Source: Acetobacteraceae bacterium
Lineage (GTDB): Bacteria; Pseudomonadota; Alphaproteobacteria; Acetobacterales; Acetobacteraceae
Reading direction: 5' to 3'
Assembly (NCBI GenBank): GCA_022842185.1
Contig: JALHQB010000004.1
Location: forward strand, 1 to 64,000
Length of the DNA stretch: 64,000 nt
In this document: in pieces, positions 54,278 to 64,000 of the stretch
Layout: the number at the start of each line of letters is the position of its first letter
Position numbering within the stretch: the stretch's first letter is position 1
Position numbers and translations under genes: made by a program
The notes under the pieces: generated by a model
The model's database searches: none
Seen by the model: only the letters and a program-made list of their open reading frames with translations
What the model was told of the DNA's origin: nothing

Positions 54278-55249
54278 ATGAAGCCGTTCCGCAGGATCTT
54301 CCTTGGCGCCGCGACGCTCGCGCTCGCGCCGTTCGCCACGCAGGCACAGACTTTCCCCGACCGCCCCGTTGTGATCGTCGCTGGCGCCGCGGCGGGCGGG
54401 CCAACAGACGTCATCTCCAGGATCGTCGCGGAAGCCATGGCGCGGCAATTGCCGCAGCCCGTGGTGGTCGAGAACACGCCGCCGGCCAATGTCGGCGCGC
54501 AGCGCGTCGCGCAGGCGAGGCCCGATGGCTATACGCTGCTGATGTCCAATGTCGGGCTGGCGGCGGGTGCCACACTGTTCCGCCGGCTGTCCTTCGACAC
54601 CGCCACGGCTTTCGCGCCGCTTGGTCTGGTGTCGGATGCGGCCATGACAATCATCGCGCGCCCCGGCTTCCCGGCCGAGGACATGCGGAGCCTGATGGGC
54701 GAGATCAATCGGCGCGGAGAGGCGCTGAACATCGGGACCGCGGGCCTCGCCTCGGCGGCCAATCTCTGCACCTTGCTGATGCAGCAACAGGCGCAGAGCC
54801 GCATGACCATCATCGCCTTTCGCGGCACGGCCCCGGCGATCACCGAACTGATGGCCGGCCGACTGGATCTGCTGTGCGACCAGGCGACGAATACGGTGCC
54901 CTTCATCCGCGATGGCCGCATCCGCGCCTATTCCGTCAGCAGCCCCGCGCGGCTGCCGGGCTTGCCGGATGTGCCGACCACCGCGGAGAGCGGATCGCCG
55001 ATCATTGCCATGAGCACCTGGCATGGCCTGTACGCACCAGCCGGCACGCCTGAGGCAATCCAGCAGCGGCTGAACACAGCCCTGCTGGCGGCCATGCAGG
55101 ATGAACGGCTGCGCGGGCGCTTCGCGGATCTACAGACGGATACGGCAACGCCGGAACGCGCGAGCCTCGCCTTCCACCGTCGCTATCATGTGGAGGAGAT
55201 CGAGCGCTGGCGCCCGATCATCCAGGCCGCCGGCGCTTACGCCGATTGA
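54278..55249 (+). CDS. TTT (Bug family) receptor
   Basis: 323-residue periplasmic receptor: signal MKPFRRIFLGAATLALAPFATQAQ, then VVIVAGAAAGGPTDVISR, VVVENTPPANVGAQR and LPDVPTTAESG. The glycine-rich first motif is diverged relative to other Bug proteins (AGAAAGGPT instead of VPFPAGG). The start at 54278 is set by GGGAGG just upstream. It converges with the molybdenum hydroxylase operon and has no TctA/TctB partner. Confidence 0.9.
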   Translation: MKPFRRIFLGAATLALAPFATQAQTFPDRPVVIVAGAAAGGPTDVISRIVAEAMARQLPQPVVVENTPPANVGAQRVAQARPDGYTLLMSNVGLAAGATLFRRLSFDTATAFAPLGLVSDAAMTIIARPGFPAEDMRSLMGEINRRGEALNIGTAGLASAANLCTLLMQQQAQSRMTIIAFRGTAPAITELMAGRLDLLCDQATNTVPFIRDGRIRAYSVSSPARLPGLPDVPTTAESGSPIIAMSTWHGLYAPAGTPEAIQQRLNTALLAAMQDERLRGRFADLQTDTATPERASLAFHRRYHVEEIERWRPIIQAAGAYAD

Positions 55250-55256
55250 CCGCGGT

Positions 55257-55306
55257 CCAGGGGGCCGTTGCCCCCTGGTGGGTGAGTTTGAGAGGGCGAC
55301 GCCCTC

Positions 55307-55310
<4 letters not shown>
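55257..55310. repeat. R3 repeat copy 3: tandem hairpins overlapping the coxL stop
   Basis: First hairpin at 55257-55278 (perfect 8-bp stem, 6-nt loop), a TGGGTGAGT-type spacer, then a perfect 10-bp stem at 55288-55310. The stop codon of the minus-strand molybdenum hydroxylase gene (55307-55309) falls inside the second stem. It separates two convergent genes and is a probable bidirectional terminator. Confidence 0.75.
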
Positions 55311-57561
<2,251 letters not shown>

Positions 57562-57565
<4 letters not shown>

Positions 57566-58044
57566 CGTGCGGACTCCCTCATGTCGGCGGCCGTTTCCAG
57601 CACCGCCCGGACGATCTTGTCATACCCCGTGCAACGGCAGAGGTTGCCGGCCAGGCCGAAGCGCACCTCCTCCTCGGTTGGGTCGGGGTTCTTCTCCAGC
57701 AAAGACCGCGCCGAGATCAGCACACCCGGGGTGCAGATACCGCATTGCAGCGCCGCCATTTCCAGGAACTTCTGCTGCAGCGGGTGCAGCGTCTCGCCCT
57801 GGGCCATGCCCTCGATGGTGCCGATGGACTTGCCCTCGGCCTCGACCGCCAGCATCAGGCAGGCGCACATCAGCCTTCCATCAACCGTGACGGAACAGGC
57901 ACCGCAATCGCCGGTGCCGCAGCCTTCCTTGGTGCCGGTCAGGCCCAGCGGGCCGCGCAGCACATCCAGCAGGCTGGAGGCCCCGTCAGTCAGGAACTCC
58001 ATCGGCTCGCCGTTGATCGTGGTCGTCACATGGGTTTTCGACAT
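57562..58044 (-). CDS. Molybdenum hydroxylase [2Fe-2S] small subunit
   Basis: 160-residue electron-transfer subunit with two [2Fe-2S] clusters: the plant-ferredoxin type cysteines in EGCGTGDCGACSV and LMCAC, then the helical-domain cysteines in LQCGICTPG and NLCRCTGY. It passes electrons from the Mo site to the FAD subunit. The start at 58044 (MSKTHVTTTINGE) is chosen over an upstream Met eleven residues earlier. Confidence 0.95.
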
Positions 58045-58048
58045 GGTC

Positions 58049-58918
58049 TCAGTTCCCCCCCGCGCGGGCGGCGGCAATGGCGGCCGTGCGTTTCAGCAAC
58101 ACGCCGGCCACCTTGGTGCGATAGACAATGGTGCCGCGCTTGTCGTTGATCGGGTTGCAGGCGGCGCGGCAGGCGGCAGCGGCGGCTTCCAGCGCAGCGT
58201 CGTCGAGCTTGGTGCCGATCAGCGCCTTGGCGGCGGCTTCAACCAGCAGCACGGTCGGGGCGACGGCGCCCAGGCCGACGCGCGCGGCCTTCACCACGCC
58301 GCCTTCCATGGTCAGGTTCACGCCGATACCGACCACCGCGATGTCCATCTCGGTGCGCGGGATCATCCGCAGATACGCGTCCGACGACCCCGCCGGTCGT
58401 GCCGGGAACGTCAGGGAGACAACGATTTCACCCGGCGTCAGGGTGGTGCGGCCAGGGCCGGCCGGCACGGCTTCCACCGGGATCTCGCGCTTGCCATTCG
58501 GCCCCTGGATCGTCACCAGCGCTCCGGCGGCGACCATGGCGGGCACACTGTCCCCGGCCGGCGATGAATTGCACAAATTCCCGCCCGGCGAGGCACGGCC
58601 CTGCACCTGCTTGGACCCGATCAGGTTGATCGCTTCCAGCACGCCCGGCCAGGCCTTGGCGAAGCCCTTGTGTTCTGCCAGCACAGCGCCGGACACCGCA
58701 GCGCCGACGCGGAAGGCGCCGCCACCGAGATCCTCGATCGCGGTCAGTGCCGGGATCTTCTTGATGTCGATGATGGTCCCCGGCTTGCGAACGCCTGAAC
58801 GCATCTGCACCAGCAGGTCGGTCCCGCCGGCCAGAATGCTGGCGGCGCCGGTCGCTGCGGCGAAGGCGCTGACGGCCTCGTCAACCGTGGTCGGCGCCAA
58901 GTATCGAATATCTGTCAT
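58049..58918 (-). CDS. Molybdenum hydroxylase FAD-binding medium subunit
   Basis: 289-residue CoxM/FAD-binding domain protein with the FAD motifs [13 protein letters not shown] and [17 protein letters not shown]. First gene of the M-S-L order on the minus strand. No cox accessory genes are nearby except those in this operon, so molybdenum cofactor insertion factors must be elsewhere. Confidence 0.93.
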   Translation of the reverse strand: MTDIRYLAPTTVDEAVSAFAAATGAASILAGGTDLLVQMRSGVRKPGTIIDIKKIPALTAIEDLGGGAFRVGAAVSGAVLAEHKGFAKAWPGVLEAINLIGSKQVQGRASPGGNLCNSSPAGDSVPAMVAAGALVTIQGPNGKREIPVEAVPAGPGRTTLTPGEIVVSLTFPARPAGSSDAYLRMIPRTEMDIAVVGIGVNLTMEGGVVKAARVGLGAVAPTVLLVEAAAKALIGTKLDDAALEAAAAACRAACNPINDKRGTIVYRTKVAGVLLKRTAAIAAARAGGN

Positions 58919-59041
58919 TCCTGCTTCCCATCCCGTTGCATCCCGTTGGCCCGGGAATGCCAGACATGCTGTCGCGTCAGGCTAAGCCCGTCGCGGCGCG
59001 CGGCATAGCCCCCCGGTTGACACGGCCCGGCCAAAGGGTAG

Positions 59042-59062
59042 CCCTATCGGATCAGCATAGGG
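59042..59062. promoter_or_regulatory. Candidate operator in the divergent spacer (inverted repeat)
   Basis: CCCTAT-N9-ATAGGG, perfect 6-bp arms, ends nine bases before the ATG at 59071. A consensus TTGACA -35 box lies at 59017-59022, but the matching -10 is weak. It could control the HpsN-like operon, the divergent molybdenum hydroxylase operon, or both. Confidence 0.4.
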
Positions 59063-59070
59063 GAACCACC

Positions 59071-60378
59071 ATGGCACGTCATCTCAAGCGCGGCCGCGAC
59101 GCCGAGGCCCGAGCGGAGGATGACGCGAAGGTCCGCACAACGGTCGAGGGCATCCTGGCCGATATCGCCGCCCGCGGCGATGATGCGGTGCGGGAATTGT
59201 CGATCCGCTTCGATAAGTGGGATCGCACGGATTTCCGCCTGACGGATGCCGAGATCAAGGATTGCCTGTCGCAACTGTCGGCGCGCGACCTGGATGATAT
59301 CCGCTTCGCGCAGGACCAGGTGCGGAACTTCGCGCAGCACCAGAAGGACGCGCTGAAGGATATCGAGGTCGAGACCCTACCCGGCGTGGTGCTGGGCCAC
59401 AAGAACATTCCCGTGAACTCGGTGGGCTGCTACGTGCCTGGTGGGAAATATCCGCTGCTGGCCTCCGCGCATATGTCGGTGCTGACGGCGAAGGTCGCGG
59501 GGGTGAAGCGCATCATCACCTGCGCGCCACCCTTCAACGGCGCACCGGCGCCCGCCATTGTCGCGGCGCAGCATCTGGCCGGGGCGGATGTGATCTATTG
59601 CCTGGGCGGCATCCAGGCGGTCGGCGCGATGGCTCTGGGCACCGCGAGCATCGACCCGGTGGATATGCTGGTCGGCCCCGGCAACGCCTTCGTCGCGGAG
59701 GCCAAGAGGCAGTTGTATGGCCGCGTCGGCATCGATCTGTTCGCCGGCCCGACCGAAACGCTGGTCATCGCCGATGACACGGTGGATGGCGAGTTGTGCG
59801 CCACCGACCTGCTTGGCCAGGCGGAACACGGGCCGAATTCGCCCGCGATCCTGCTGACCAATTCCGAAAAACTGGCCCGCGACACCATGGCTGAGGTCGA
59901 ACGCCTGCTGACCATCCTGCCCACCGCTGCCGTCGCCCGGAAAGCCTGGGAGGATTACGGCGAGGTGATCGTCTGCGACAGCGAGGAGGAGATGGTGCGC
60001 GAGGCCGATCGCATCGCCTCCGAGCATGTGCAGGTGATGACGCGGGACCCGGACTATTTTCTCGCCCACATGACCAATTACGGCGCGTTGTTCCTCGGGC
60101 CGCGCACCAACGTGTCCTATGGCGACAAGGTGATCGGCACCAACCACACGCTGCCGACGATGAAGGCGGCGCGCTACACGGGGGGGCTGTGGGTCGGCAA
60201 GTTCCTCAAGACCGTGACCTATCAGCGGGTGCTGACGGATGCGGCGTCGGCGATGATCGGGGAATACTGCTCGCGGTTGTGCATGCTGGAAGGCTTTGCC
60301 GGCCATGCCGAGCAGGCGAACATCCGCGTGCGACGCTATGGCGGCCGCAACATCCCATACGGCAAGGCGGCCGAGTGA
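59071..60378 (+). CDS. Histidinol dehydrogenase-like enzyme, HpsN (sulfopropanediol dehydrogenase) type
   Basis: 435-residue HisD-superfamily NAD-dependent alcohol dehydrogenase. It keeps [32 protein letters not shown] and the zinc-site [10 protein letters not shown] and SEHVQVMT segments, but the start MARHLKRG and the downstream [25 protein letters not shown] region resemble HpsN rather than biosynthetic HisD. It lies in an operon with an SDR and an enoyl-CoA hydratase, far from hisB/hisH, which supports a catabolic role on a diol or amino alcohol. Substrate is not proven. Confidence 0.8.
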   Translation: MARHLKRGRDAEARAEDDAKVRTTVEGILADIAARGDDAVRELSIRFDKWDRTDFRLTDAEIKDCLSQLSARDLDDIRFAQDQVRNFAQHQKDALKDIEVETLPGVVLGHKNIPVNSVGCYVPGGKYPLLASAHMSVLTAKVAGVKRIITCAPPFNGAPAPAIVAAQHLAGADVIYCLGGIQAVGAMALGTASIDPVDMLVGPGNAFVAEAKRQLYGRVGIDLFAGPTETLVIADDTVDGELCATDLLGQAEHGPNSPAILLTNSEKLARDTMAEVERLLTILPTAAVARKAWEDYGEVIVCDSEEEMVREADRIASEHVQVMTRDPDYFLAHMTNYGALFLGPRTNVSYGDKVIGTNHTLPTMKAARYTGGLWVGKFLKTVTYQRVLTDAASAMIGEYCSRLCMLEGFAGHAEQANIRVRRYGGRNIPYGKAAE

Positions 60379-61130
60379 TGGACCTGCCCCGGACGCCATC
60401 CTTTCGCCTGGACGGCAAACGCGCGCTGGTGACTGGGGCCGGACGCGGCATTGGCCTGGCGGCCGCGGCGGCGCTGGGTGAGGCCGGAGCGCATGTCACG
60501 CTGGTCGCCCGCAGCGCCGACGAAATCGAGGCCGCCGCCGCTGCGCTCGGCAACGCGACGGCGCTGGTGCTGGACGTGCTGGATGTCCCCGCGACGGAAC
60601 GCGCCATCGCCGCTGCCGGCCCGTTCGACGTGCTGGTGAACAATGCCGGCACAAACCGGCCCAAGACCTTCGTCGATGTCACGCATGACGATTACGACGC
60701 GGTGATGGATCTCAACCTCCGATCCGCCTTCTTCGTCGCGCAGGCGGTGGTGAAGGGGCTGATCGCGGCGGGCAGGCCGGGATCGATCATCAACATATCC
60801 TCCCAGATGGGCCATGTCGGCGGGGCGAACCGCACGATCTATTGCGCATCCAAGTGGGGGATGGAGGGGATGACCAAGGCGATGGCGGTCGATCTCGCCG
60901 CGCATCGCATCCGGGTGAATACGATCTGCCCGACCTTCATCGAAACGCCGCTGACGCGGCCTTTCTTCGAGGACGCCGCTTTCAAGGCGAGCGTGCTGTC
61001 CAAGATCAAACTCGGCCGCATCGGGCAGGTCGAGGATCTGATGGGCGCGATCGTCTTCCTCGCCGGCGATGCCGCAGCGCTGATGACGGGGTCGTCGATC
61101 GTCGTCGATGGCGGCTGGACCGCTGATTGA
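60378..61130 (+). CDS. Short-chain dehydrogenase/reductase (SDR)
   Basis: 250-residue classical SDR: cofactor motif TGAGRGIG, NNAG, catalytic Ser in INISSQMG and Tyr-x-x-x-Lys in YCASKWG. LVARSADE at the end of strand 2 suggests NADP preference, by analogy. The start overlaps the HpsN-like stop by one base (TGATG). It probably oxidises or reduces an intermediate made by the upstream dehydrogenase. Confidence 0.92.
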   Translation: MDLPRTPSFRLDGKRALVTGAGRGIGLAAAAALGEAGAHVTLVARSADEIEAAAAALGNATALVLDVLDVPATERAIAAAGPFDVLVNNAGTNRPKTFVDVTHDDYDAVMDLNLRSAFFVAQAVVKGLIAAGRPGSIINISSQMGHVGGANRTIYCASKWGMEGMTKAMAVDLAAHRIRVNTICPTFIETPLTRPFFEDAAFKASVLSKIKLGRIGQVEDLMGAIVFLAGDAAALMTGSSIVVDGGWTAD

Positions 61131-61144
61131 ACGGGAGAAGACCA

Positions 61145-61915
61145 ATGAAGCATTGCATCGTCCAGGATGAAGGCCGCCTGCGGATCGTCACGCTGAACCG
61201 GCCCGAGGTGATGAACGCCCTGCACAGCGAGGCGCATCATGAACTCGAACAGGTTTGGGACGAGTTCGCCGCGAACCCCGATCTGTGGGTGGCGATTGTC
61301 ACCGGCGCGGGCGAACGCGCGTTTTCCGCCGGCAATGATCTGAAGATCCAGGCTGCCGGCAAGCGCGGCCCATCGGCGCGCACCGGGTTTGCCGGGCTGA
61401 CATTACGGTTTGACCTCGACAAGCCGGTGATCGCCGCGGTGAATGGCGTGGCGATGGGGGGTGGCTTCGAGATCGCGCTGGCCTGCGACCTGGTGATTGC
61501 TGCCGAGAACGCCGTCTTCGCCCTGCCCGAACCCCGCGTCGGACTGATCGCGGGTGCCGGTGGCGTGCACCGGCTGCCGCGCATGATCGGGCAGAAGCAG
61601 GCGCTGGGCATGATCCTGACCGGCCGGCGCGTTTCCGCTGCCGAAGGCCACACGCTGGGCTTCGTCAATGAGGTGGTGCCCCAGGGCCAGGCGCTGGAGG
61701 CCGCGAAGCGCTGGGCCGCGCTGATTCTGGAATGTTCGCCGCTGGCGGTGCGCGCGTCCAAACAGGCGGTCTATGCCGGCATGGACAAGCCGACGCTGCG
61801 CGAGGCGATCACCACCATGTATCCGTCCCAGCAGCGCAACCTGGACAGCGAGGACTACATCGAAGGACCGAAGGCCTTCGCGGAGAAGCGCAAGCCGGAC
61901 TGGAAGAATCGCTAA
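61145..61915 (+). CDS. Enoyl-CoA hydratase/isomerase family protein
   Basis: 256-residue crotonase-fold enzyme. The oxyanion-hole motifs are in AFSAGNDLK and GVAMGGGFEIALACD, and a catalytic acidic residue is near LPEPRVGLIAGAGGVHRLPR. The pattern resembles crotonobetainyl-CoA hydratase (CaiD) as much as general enoyl-CoA hydratase. The start at 61145 follows GGGAGAAG. Its TAA stop interleaves with the TAG stop of the convergent M81 gene (61912-61915). Confidence 0.9.
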   Translation: MKHCIVQDEGRLRIVTLNRPEVMNALHSEAHHELEQVWDEFAANPDLWVAIVTGAGERAFSAGNDLKIQAAGKRGPSARTGFAGLTLRFDLDKPVIAAVNGVAMGGGFEIALACDLVIAAENAVFALPEPRVGLIAGAGGVHRLPRMIGQKQALGMILTGRRVSAAEGHTLGFVNEVVPQGQALEAAKRWAALILECSPLAVRASKQAVYAGMDKPTLREAITTMYPSQQRNLDSEDYIEGPKAFAEKRKPDWKNR

Positions 61916-63384
61916 TCCGAATACGGGTAGTAATCGGCGGCGCGCATGTGTTGATAGGGCAGGGCTTCAAGCCGGACGGTGCCGAGGAAAGGCTCGTCCG
62001 GTTCGACCAGCAGGATGGTCGGCGCGAAGCCGCTATCGTCGAAGCCGCGGCGGAAATGCACGCGCGACTTGATGGCGATGACATCGTAATCCGCCGCTGA
62101 CAGACCCAGACTCCACAACTCCTCGGGCAGCATGATCTGCACGAGGAAAGGGCTGAGCACGACGACATTGCCATCGCCGAAGCGAATGGCGATCCAGTTC
62201 TGGCCCTTGCCGGTGGCGCGAGCCGTTGTGGCATCCGCGACCAGCAGTACCTGCCCCGTGATGCGAACCGGATCGCCGGCGGAGGGATCGACGCGGCCGC
62301 CGATCTCGACCGCCACGGCATCGCCCGGTTTCGCGCCGGCCAATGACGCAATCGCATCAGGCGCCGCGATGGTCGCGACCAGTGTGCGCGACAGGCCCTG
62401 GGCGATGATCTCCCGCAACAGCCAGGTGGCGTAGCCCGATCGGTCGCTGTGGTCGGCAATGACCACCGGCGCCTTGCCTTCCGCCACGGCCTGCTTCGTC
62501 AGCGCGACGCCCGCGCTGATACGATGGACGGTGGCGCCCTTGACCAGCGCCTCGCGCCGGCGCCAGGCCCAGTCGGCCATGTCGCGCGCGATGCGCTGCG
62601 CGAGGTCCGGCTTGCCGTTCGTCATCACCTGGAATCCCATGCCGCCATCGGGCACGTCGCTCCAGGGGAAGCCGAAGAAGACGTTGACGAAGCCGTCCGG
62701 TTCGCGCGCTTCCCAGGTCAGGGCGCGCTGCACCAGGTCGGACCAGGGCGAGGCACCCGTCCACATCATCACCGTGGGTGCGAGGATCGGCAGTTTCAGC
62801 GTGACGGTGGCGGGGCGGTAGTCGCGGCGGATGGCGCGGACCAGCATCCGCGCCGCGCGTTCGCCTTGCAGATGCATGTCGTAATGCGGGAAATACTTCA
62901 CGCAGAATGCCATGTCGGCGTGGCGGAGGAATTCCTCATCCTCATTGCCATGCGGATCGAAGGTCGCGGCGATCCGCGCCTCGGGTCCCAGCGCAGCACG
63001 GACACGCTTCGCGATCTCGGCTTCCGGCCGCGGCACACCGCGCACGCCCATCGCGCCATGCAGCGCAAGATAGGCGCCGTCGAATGGTCCAAGCGCCTTC
63101 AACTGCTCGATCTGCCGCCCGACGAATGTTTCGAAAGCCTCATTGGTGATCCAGCCGGAACCAGTGCCGGTCTTGGGCCATAGCGGCGATTCGATGCCGA
63201 CCAGCTCCACGCCATCGAACTCGCGCGCCACCCGCACGAATCCGCCCATATAGCCCTTGGGGTCGGTCGCCAGCAGCGCCTCCCCGGCCGCGGGTGAACC
63301 GGGGTAGCGAAAGTCATCCTCCGTCGTGTCGAAGGGCAGGAAGGTGACGGTTTCGTGGGCGAATTGCAGAACGGCGATACGCAT
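61912..63384 (-). CDS. M81 family metallopeptidase (MlrC/microcystinase C-like)
   Basis: 490-residue protein of the MlrC family, which includes the peptidase of microcystin degradation and many uncharacterised homologues. VLQFAHETVTFLP (canonical HET-x-T-F site), LALHGAMGV, FDPHGNEDEEFL and YFPHYDMHLQGER are diagnostic zinc-site segments. The start at 63384 is fixed by the family N-terminus MRIAVLQ. It starts two bases after the stop of the upstream FAD dehydrogenase gene, so both are in one operon. Confidence 0.88.
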   Translation of the reverse strand: MRIAVLQFAHETVTFLPFDTTEDDFRYPGSPAAGEALLATDPKGYMGGFVRVAREFDGVELVGIESPLWPKTGTGSGWITNEAFETFVGRQIEQLKALGPFDGAYLALHGAMGVRGVPRPEAEIAKRVRAALGPEARIAATFDPHGNEDEEFLRHADMAFCVKYFPHYDMHLQGERAARMLVRAIRRDYRPATVTLKLPILAPTVMMWTGASPWSDLVQRALTWEAREPDGFVNVFFGFPWSDVPDGGMGFQVMTNGKPDLAQRIARDMADWAWRRREALVKGATVHRISAGVALTKQAVAEGKAPVVIADHSDRSGYATWLLREIIAQGLSRTLVATIAAPDAIASLAGAKPGDAVAVEIGGRVDPSAGDPVRITGQVLLVADATTARATGKGQNWIAIRFGDGNVVVLSPFLVQIMLPEELWSLGLSAADYDVIAIKSRVHFRRGFDDSGFAPTILLVEPDEPFLGTVRLEALPYQHMRAADYYPYSD

Positions 63385-63386
63385 GG

Positions 63387-64000
63387 TCAGAAGCGGTCCG
63401 CGCGATACGGCGTGGGGTCGATGAAGGGCGTCTCGCCATCCATCATCTCGGCGAGCAGCCGGCCAGTTGTCGGCCCCAGCGTGAAGCCCTGATGCGCATG
63501 CCCGAAGGCGCACCAGGCGCCTTGCTGGCCGGGCAACTTCCCGATGATCGGGAGCATGTCCGGCGTGCAGGGGCGCACCCCCATCCAGGGTTCGCGTTCC
63601 ACCGCATCGCCCAGCGGCAACAGCGTGCGCGCGACGGGTTCGGCGCGCGCCAGTTGCACCGGCGTCGGCGCTTCATCGATGCCGGCGAACTCCGCGCCGG
63701 TGGTCAGCCGCACGCCGGCGCGCATGGGTGCGAGCAGGAAGGAACTTTCGGTATCGAGCACCGGCCGGTTCAGCACCGCATTCCCTTGCAGAGCGAAATG
63801 CTTGTGGTAGCCGCGCTTGCCGAAAGTCGGCGGATCATAGCCCAGCGGCTTCGTCACCTTATTCGCGAAGGCGCCGAGCGCCACCACCACCTGCTCCGCC
63901 TCGGCCGGGCCGTCGGCGGTCTGCACGCGCCAGCCGGCCCCCGCGCGCGCCAACGAGGCGGCATCGCCGGTCACGAAACGCCCGCCAGCCTCGGCGAAGC
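63387..64000 (-). CDS. FAD-dependent amino-acid dehydrogenase (DadA-like), 5' part outside the window
   Basis: The frame is open to base 64000, so the N-terminal FAD-binding domain lies beyond the window. The visible C-terminal 200-odd residues include VVVALGAFANKVTKPLG, SSFLLAPMRAGVRLTTGAEF and GVRPCTPDMLPIIGKLPG, then GHAHQGFTLGPTTGRLLAEM, which is the signature of D-amino-acid dehydrogenase (DadA) type DAO-fold enzymes. It deaminates amino acids, with electrons to the respiratory chain. Operon with the M81 peptidase suggests peptide and D-amino-acid use. Confidence 0.88.
   Translation of the reverse strand, partial: FAEAGGRFVTGDAASLARAGAGWRVQTADGPAEAEQVVVALGAFANKVTKPLGYDPPTFGKRGYHKHFALQGNAVLNRPVLDTESSFLLAPMRAGVRLTTGAEFAGIDEAPTPVQLARAEPVARTLLPLGDAVEREPWMGVRPCTPDMLPIIGKLPGQQGAWCAFGHAHQGFTLGPTTGRLLAEMMDGETPFIDPTPYRADRF

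Noticed and set aside
59071-60378. Biosynthetic histidinol dehydrogenase HisD
   Set aside because: Context (SDR, enoyl-CoA hydratase) and N-terminal and C-terminal features fit the HpsN-like catabolic group better; flagged as uncertain in the feature entry.

Overview
The window is one contiguous, high-GC, densely coding bacterial chromosome segment. Several features point to an alphaproteobacterium of the Acetobacteraceae/Roseomonas type: the infB-rbfA-truB-rpsO block, hslV-hslU, a ChvG/ChvI two-component system beside pckA, DUF4170 and DUF2628 genes, and many orphan tripartite-tricarboxylate (Bug-type) receptors. That placement is inferred from gene content; no 16S gene or tRNA is present. 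I found no phage, insertion sequence or CRISPR array.

Layout. 1-4.7 kb: translation/ribosome maturation genes (infB cut by the window start, rbfA, a YciA-like thioesterase, a small membrane protein, truB, rpsO). 4.9-9.7 kb: a five-gene catabolic operon of unknown substrate (DapA-like aldolase, Gfo/Idh/MocA dehydrogenase, DUF993 protein, SRPBCC protein, TIM-barrel isomerase) followed by an orphan TTT receptor. 10.9-14.0 kb: DUF4170, EcsC and hslU-hslV. 14.1-18.6 kb: PilZ, hisB, DUF2628, hisH, GNAT and a large membrane protein. 18.8-23.8 kb: pckA, a HugZ-like protein and chvI-chvG. 24.0-29.1 kb: envelope and housekeeping genes (glycine-zipper lipoprotein, secreted protein, LolA, a PuuD-like amidotransferase, an FAH-family hydrolase, exonuclease III, a lipoprotein). 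29.3-31.8 kb: a DUF35/thiolase pair and a secreted M35-type metalloprotease. 31.9-40 kb: tcuAB with a divergent GntR regulator, an orphan peptide-type binding protein, two more TTT receptors and an SMP-30 lactonase. 40-44.6 kb: a 1488-residue RTX protein with choice-of-anchor-I and 5'-nucleotidase-like domains. 45-52.8 kb: a Dpp/Opp-type transporter operon ending in a D-aminopeptidase. 53-64 kb: an isocitrate-lyase/PEP-mutase family enzyme, a TTT receptor, a CoxMSL-type molybdenum hydroxylase, a HisD/HpsN-like dehydrogenase with an SDR and an enoyl-CoA hydratase, and an M81 peptidase with a FAD amino-acid dehydrogenase cut by the window end.

The accessory part reads as a scavenger of organic acids, peptides (possibly D-amino-acid peptides) and sugar-like acids. 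The least explained system is the 4.9-9.7 kb operon, which has a 16-bp palindromic operator candidate just upstream of its first gene.

Three families of short dispersed intergenic repeats, each seen three times, are the most notable non-coding signal: R1 (about 130 bp; 4705, 13261, 30951), R2 (conserved block plus a strong hairpin; 18719, 23926, 54074) and R3 (tandem hairpins; 2142, 29171, 55257). They sit mostly at gene ends, and one R1 copy lies inside the hslV-hslU operon.
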